Source of the DNA: an uncultured Clostridium sp.
Lineage (GTDB): Bacteria > Bacillota > Clostridia > Clostridiales > Clostridiaceae
NCBI RefSeq assembly: GCF_937920395.1
Contig: NZ_CALEVF010000234.1
Location: 1 to 5,493 of the forward strand
Length of the DNA stretch: 5,493 nucleotides
Reading direction: 5' to 3'
Position 1 is the first letter of the stretch; each line of letters opens with the position of its first letter. The notes beneath the pieces were generated by a model. The model had not been told where the DNA came from and did no database searches. It saw only the letters and a list, made by a program, of their open reading frames with translations. Shown here piece by piece: positions 5,105-5,493 of the stretch. Position numbers and translations under genes: made by a program.

Positions 5105-5493
5105 TTATGGTGCTATAGTCCTTAACGTCGGTTTTATCGATTTTGTTGACTCTAACCCATTATGTATACTAATACCTTTTTTAATCCAATTTGCAACTGT
5201 ATATGTAATACTCACTGCTTTACCTACTTTTTGTGATTTTGACACATTCTTTACTAAGTGTGACATAGTGGGTATTATTTTATTAAAAGTGCTTGATATT
5301 AACACAGTTTTAGAAGATGTATCTGCAATCAGTTTAACACCCTTGCCTACTCCCCCACTAATATTTCAGATCCTGATTTAAGTAAATTAAGATTTCTTTG
5401 GTTTTTATAATTACCGCCGGTAATGTCTACTAATTGGAAACCTGAAGATATTATAGAGTTTAGTGAGAAAGCCGCTACTGGTACTGTCGCAGG
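5105..5493 (-). pseudogene. C-terminal part of a frameshifted protein, possibly from a type VII secretion/toxin locus
   Basis: From the right edge of the window a minus-strand frame encodes 48 residues (including AFSLNSIISSGFQLVDITGG, then YKNQRNLNLLKSGSEILVG) and stops at TAG 5347-5349. The +1-related frame then carries on seamlessly with VGKGVKLIADTSSKTVLISS, an NKIIPTMSHLVKNVSKSQ segment, and a tail ending LRTIAP, with its stop at 5105-5107. The join lies at the five-G run (plus-strand C at 5352-5356). One extra G would restore a single reading frame of about 129 codons, so I treat it as one broken gene. The start lies outside the window. The protein is glycine- and serine-rich with amphipathic hydrophobic stretches. 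I do not recognise a family. Its place just upstream of a small membrane protein and DUF4176 fits an LXG-type toxin or other secretion-locus product, but no toxin motif is visible. Confidence 0.55.

Overview
The window is very AT-rich and has strong Gram-positive style ribosome binding sites. It also carries a DUF4176-type gene and a lipoprotein-style solute-binding protein remnant. Together these suggest a low-GC Firmicute, most likely a Clostridium-like organism. No rRNA, tRNA, CRISPR array, transposase or attachment site could be supported.

Layout, left to right: (1) Positions 178 to about 770, plus strand, hold a decayed gene for an ABC-transporter solute-binding protein of the BtuF/FecB type (cobalamin, haem or siderophore class). 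It has an early stop, at least one frameshift and no C-terminal half. (2) Positions 771-1010 contain no gene I can support. (3) Positions 1011-4193, minus strand, hold a tightly packed three-gene operon, transcribed right to left. It encodes a DUF262 protein (IDGQQR and FERINTG motifs), an AAA/OLD-like ATPase with a DUF3696-like tail, and an unrecognised third protein. The first two genes overlap by one base and the second and third are one base apart. (4) Positions 4280-4930, minus strand, hold a DUF4176 protein and a small multi-pass membrane protein. (5) Positions 5105-5493, minus strand, hold the C-terminal end of a glycine-rich hydrophobic protein, split by a frameshift at a G-run and running off the window. 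Regions 4 and 5 look like satellite genes of a type VII secretion/LXG-toxin locus; this rests mainly on DUF4176.

The operon in region 3 is the main interest. A DUF262 protein coupled to a DUF3696-like ATPase and a third protein has the architecture of an anti-phage defence system. From memory it resembles the three-gene system called Menshen, which I could not verify here. The third gene is interrupted by a single in-frame TAA. The reading frame continues for 60 more codons and encodes a well-formed domain with a possible RelE-like appearance, so the putative effector is split, either by a nonsense mutation or by a stop that is read through. The defence operon thus sits between two decayed genes, as expected of an accessory island. 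Some of the decay (single-base losses in T, A and G runs) could instead be sequencing error.
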